Of a stretch of 64,000 bases of DNA, positions 60,701 to 64,000 are shown piece by piece. The number at the start of each line of letters is the position of its first letter. The first letter of the stretch is position 1. The notes beneath the pieces are model-generated. The model was not told the origin of the DNA and did not search any database. It was given only the letters and a program-made list of their open reading frames with translations. This DNA is from Solea solea (Eukaryota; Chordata; Actinopteri; Pleuronectiformes; Soleidae), in contig NC_081142.1 of NCBI RefSeq assembly GCF_958295425.1, positions 15,322,821-15,386,820 of the forward strand, written 5' to 3'. Made by a program: the position numbers and the translations under genes.

Positions 60701-63700
60701 AGACCAAGATGAAAGTAATGAGATGATGTGACAGGACCAAACATCAAATACTATGATTGAAATAAGAGAAGACGGATGATTACAGTTGAGAAACAAGTGG
60801 ATAAAGTTATGACTACAGTCAATGAAACACACACACAAACCAATGTCTTACATTTGACCACTGCTTCAAATCAGCATGAATATTTTCCATTGTAGTTTTC
60901 TCATAATTTGGTTCAGGACACCTTGTAAGAGAGAAACAACATCATTAAAACAAACACAGACACACACATCATATCACTGGCGGCCCCCCAATCAATTATA
61001 TGTGGCCCGTCACTTACTATCATGTTACTATGAAAACATGGAATATTAACATGAAATTACATATATTAGCTTTTTTTGTTTTTGTTATCCACGTGATTAT
61101 TTGCTTAATTTTAGATTTATTTTGCATCATAAATACGTTAAAATACGTACATAAGTACGCATCATTTCATCAAAACAAGCACATTTACTTTGAAATTCTG
61201 TGAAATATCATCATGAAAATCTTTATTGTGATATCATGATGGAATATTTTAAGATCATATTGTTTTTTTCCCTGTTTTTCCTCTTGACCAGACTAGATGC
61301 TCATTGGCCCCCAGGGCATTTGAGTTTGACACCCCTAATCTACACTATACTGGGTCCCCACAAAAATACAGTATCTGTGTGTTACATTTAAATATCTAAC
61401 AGCACTATGTTATAATAGATAATAAGGGAAGAAGAAGTCACTTTCTTTGGTATCTAAACTTGTCGTACTTGTTCTGTACGGTGCAGCAGGCAATCCATTT
61501 TGTGATGCTCTGCTGGATGGTGTTTATCTCTTGAAGCTGAACTTGCTCAGTCCTCTTCATCTGGGACATGAAAGCAGTGAGCTGCTCTCTCCAGTAGTCA
61601 CTAAGCTCCAGGATTTCATTCAGGTCCTCATTGTCCTAAAGCAGGACAGTCACCATCACAGTTATTGTCAATCTGATCCACGAGGGAGGCGTACAGAGTA
61701 ATAGGTAGAATGGTGTGTTCATGCCGTGCCGTTACCTTTGAAGTGAGGTAAAGGATGCTGTGCTCTGCTGCCTTGAACCAGCTCTGCTCATGGACATGCA
61801 GTTGACGGACCAGTTGCAGCTTCTTCACACTGATCACCTGACAAATCACCAGAAAAGCTTAATCTACTGATGCTACTTGTTTGATCAATAGAACTCAAGG
61901 AGCATAGAGATAAAAATTACAGTTTAAACACATTATCAGATGTTCAGCATATTTAGCACTTTATATTATTACCTTGGCTGCAATTATCCACATAAATAAC
62001 TAATTAACTCCATTTTTTATTTAACATTATAACACTATCACATGCGAGGTGATTCCAGTTGAAGGAGAGAAGAAAAAAAAGCAAAACTACATCTCGTCTC
62101 ACACACCTTGAGAGCGAGGCAGAAGGTCAGCTGGCTCCAGGTGTCTCTCTCCTCCGTCATCTGAAGCAGCTGAGCCTCAAGGCGACCTCTCTGCAACTCA
62201 TAGAGCTGGTGGTAACTCTGGACCACACTGAAAACAACACATTAGATGAGATTAGACTACATAAGATCTTATTGATCCTATTTCTTTTTACTTGCATTGG
62301 GTCGAAATTTACTTGTGAGGGTGGCAAAAATGGTTAGAGGCCAGGTGAGAAGTACAAAGGGGTATGATTAATGTGAAAGAATGAAAATACAAATGCAAAA
62401 TAGAAACAGAGTAAGTACAACATGATTATAAAAGTTCAGTCCTACAATGTCCTGCACTGAGAAAGTGTTGCGAAGACATGTCTCACTGTGTTCACATTAT
62501 CAGCTATATTGTTCAATTCTGATTCTTTAGCAATCAGATATGACGGTTCACATTCAAGTGTCTTGCATATGACTTTTATGTGGTTGTGAGTGTCACACAT
62601 GTGCACACTGTCCTTCATTGTTGTTGTTTGGCTTTGCACTGCACTGGTGCTGCAGCTCAGTGAGGATAATACTCAGTGTATTTGTATAATAATATGTATA
62701 TACTGATTCCAATATGACCATTCTGACTCATGTTGCATATATACAATAGGGGTGAGAATCACCAGAGACACCACGATATGATATTTTCATGAAATTTCAT
62801 TGAGTATTTGTGAAATCATATATTGTGATATAGTCACACAACAGCTCTAGTGAGAGTGAGCATTTGGCACCACCTAGTGGACTGAAAGTTCAATTAATTT
62901 TTTTTGTAACATCAGTTAAAAAGTTATATGCTAAAAAAATCGATACATGGTGTCTCAAAATCAATGTAATATCGCCACGCAAAATATCGCAATATTTTCC
63001 CCCCACCCCTAATATACAATCTATGACCACATACGAAGTTCGTCTGAAAATGGAAATTAACGATCACATTTCTGTTTCACTTCAGCCTGGTAATGTGAAT
63101 GTAGTCTTCACTAAAATGACTCACTCTGAGCTGGTGTGAGTCTGATCCAGAGCATCAGCCAGTTTCCCATGAGCATGCTGTGCCTGCTGGGAAACAAAGG
63201 CATCATGGTCTCTGATGTTTGACAGTTCCCTGTAAAGAAAGCACACATTAACTCAGAAACAAGCACATATACTGCATTTTACATATTCATACATTGTATT
63301 AGGTGCTGCTACAGTGTTTTCATTCTGTGCATTTATTTTTTTCTTGTGGCATTATGATCCAGCTGCCTGACCCTGAACCACATACGTGCTGAGCTGCTGC
63401 ATGGATGTCTTGATTTTGTGAATCTCTTCGGTGAGCCGGCGATCTAGAGCCCGCTGCGCCACCGCCTCAGTGTGCAAAGCCTTCAGACGGCAGGGGATTC
63501 GCTCCAGCAGAGACTGGTAGCGCTGTCTTGATACACAAACATGAGAGCCGCTAAACAAAAGGCTTCCTGGGGTCATTACTGTGTATGAATTACCTTGATG
63601 TTATCCCATTTCAGTTCTTATCTAAATCCATATTTACATAAGTTGGTCACCTGAGCTTCGCGAGCAGCTGTCCTCTCTCAGCACAGTTGACACTGACCTG

Positions 63701-63772
63701 TCTGATCACTTCATGGAAAACAATGTTGTAGATGTTCTGCTCAACCTGCACCAGCTGCAGCAGACCCTCCAT
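55360..63772 (-). CDS. axdnd1: AXDND1, axonemal dynein light chain domain protein (last 19 exons, partial)
   Basis: Exons on the minus strand: 63772-63651, 63526-63386, 63229-63125, 62227-62107, 61837-61736, 61635-61442, 60921-60852, 59828-59594, 59484-59256, 58825-58732, 58239-58049, 57886-57802, 57683-57540, 56830-56753, 56366-56322, 56118-56017, 55899-55808, 55719-55577, 55475-55360. All phases agree and give 802 residues and a TGA. The first exons match the p28/DNALI1-type axonemal dynein light chain domain; the rest is largely helical and charged, likely coiled coil, with many Trp/Leu-rich helices. The neighbourhood beside NPHS2 and TDRD5 matches human AXDND1. In mouse the protein is needed for sperm head and tail formation; its exact axonemal partner is unclear. 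The first exon seen begins ATG but is internal by comparison with the family, so the gene continues beyond the right edge. Confidence 0.92.
56837..56868. repeat. (CA)n repeat at an AXDND1 splice acceptor
   Basis: Sixteen CA units; on the AXDND1 strand this is (TG)n directly before TTTACAG and exon 56830-56753, so it takes the place of the usual pyrimidine tract. Confidence 0.9.
57710..57744. repeat. (ATC)n microsatellite
   Basis: About eleven ATC/GAT units in the AXDND1 intron, 26-60 bases upstream of the exon starting at 57683, the zone where the branch point is expected. Confidence 0.9.
59256..59828 (-). CDS. axdnd1: AXDND1 middle exons 8-9 of the visible set
   Basis: Exons 59828-59594 and 59484-59256, phases 0-1 and 1-2. 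They encode helix-forming sequence with regularly spaced tryptophans ([38 protein letters not shown]). No catalytic motif is visible. Confidence 0.88.
59904..60486. mobile_element. Inverted-repeat MITE in an AXDND1 intron
   Basis: The left end AAGGTCCAGAGTGTAAAATT and the complement of the right end, AAGGTCCAGTGTTTAACAAT, are terminal inverted repeats, flanked by TA on both sides. About 583 bases, no transposase. It contains a short ATTAC tandem run (about 60031-60051). The end sequence resembles a MITE type frequent in fish genomes (from memory). Confidence 0.7.
63125..63772 (-). CDS. axdnd1: AXDND1 exons carrying the dynein light chain (p28-like) domain
   Basis: Exons 63772-63651, 63526-63386 and 63229-63125. 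[20 protein letters not shown] then [10 protein letters not shown], followed by [10 protein letters not shown] and [14 protein letters not shown], follows the p28 signature (FDELIRQ then CAERG). Confidence 0.92.
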
Positions 63773-64000
63773 CTGTCAAGATGTTGTTCAAAAACATACT
63801 GATTGCTGATGTTCATTCAGTGTCAGAGAGAAAGTTTGCACGTCTAAATCTGTTGGGATTAAGGCAACAATGTTACATACAGAGAGTACAGTAAAGTACA
63901 CAGCATACTGAATTGTTGACACCAACATAAAAACACACAGGTTGATGTAGTACTGAGTAAAATACATTACTGACTCTCATGGAATCGTACTTTTTATGGA

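Overview
The window is vertebrate nuclear DNA from a ray-finned fish, most likely a percomorph-type teleost. It is AT-rich, its genes are split into short exons with GT-AG introns, and it carries many dinucleotide microsatellites and several fish-type interspersed repeats. I found no bacterial, plasmid or phage feature, no CRISPR array and no operon. Nearly all the long open reading frames in the raw sequence are chance ORFs; the real genes were rebuilt exon by exon, checking splice sites, codon phase and similarity to remembered human family members.

Layout. (1) 70-3312, minus: the first four coding exons of RABGAP1L (Rab GTPase-activating protein 1-like), with a 5' UTR piece at 3404 and a probable non-coding first exon ending at 6742; the rest of the gene lies beyond the left edge. 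(2) 9818-10793, minus: the complete two-exon coding region of FAM163A, a small single-pass membrane protein. A probable 5' UTR exon lies in a CpG-rich block at 27.58-28.15 kb, which makes 10.8-27.6 kb a repeat-filled first intron. (3) 28.2-41.9 kb: intergenic, with repeats and a dead LINE. (4) 41893-49793, minus: TDRD5 (LOTUS/Tudor germline protein), 16 coding exons in one continuous frame, plus a probable 5' UTR exon ending at 50736; the terminal exon is not resolved. (5) 52232-54926, plus: complete NPHS2 (podocin), seven exons, 359 residues. (6) 55360-63772, minus: the last 19 coding exons of AXDND1 (axonemal dynein light chain domain protein), 802 residues, with the 5' part beyond the right edge.

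The block AXDND1-NPHS2-TDRD5-FAM163A has the same order and relative orientation as on human chromosome 1q25, as I remember it. RABGAP1L directly beside FAM163A is a closer juxtaposition than in human. TDRD5 and NPHS2 are divergent with about 1.5 kb between the TDRD5 5' UTR exon and the NPHS2 start codon; NPHS2 and AXDND1 converge with stop codons 433 bases apart. The genes have unrelated roles (membrane traffic, neural membrane protein, piRNA/spermatogenesis, kidney filter, sperm axoneme), so this is conserved neighbourhood rather than a pathway.

I see no convincing new multi-gene system. The best leads are an in-frame 48-base triplication at the start of the RABGAP1L PTB domain, a podocin whose C-terminal region is shortened and divergent, and several short transposons with readable boundaries, including one inserted inside another. 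Similarity statements rest on remembered family sequences; no database search was possible.
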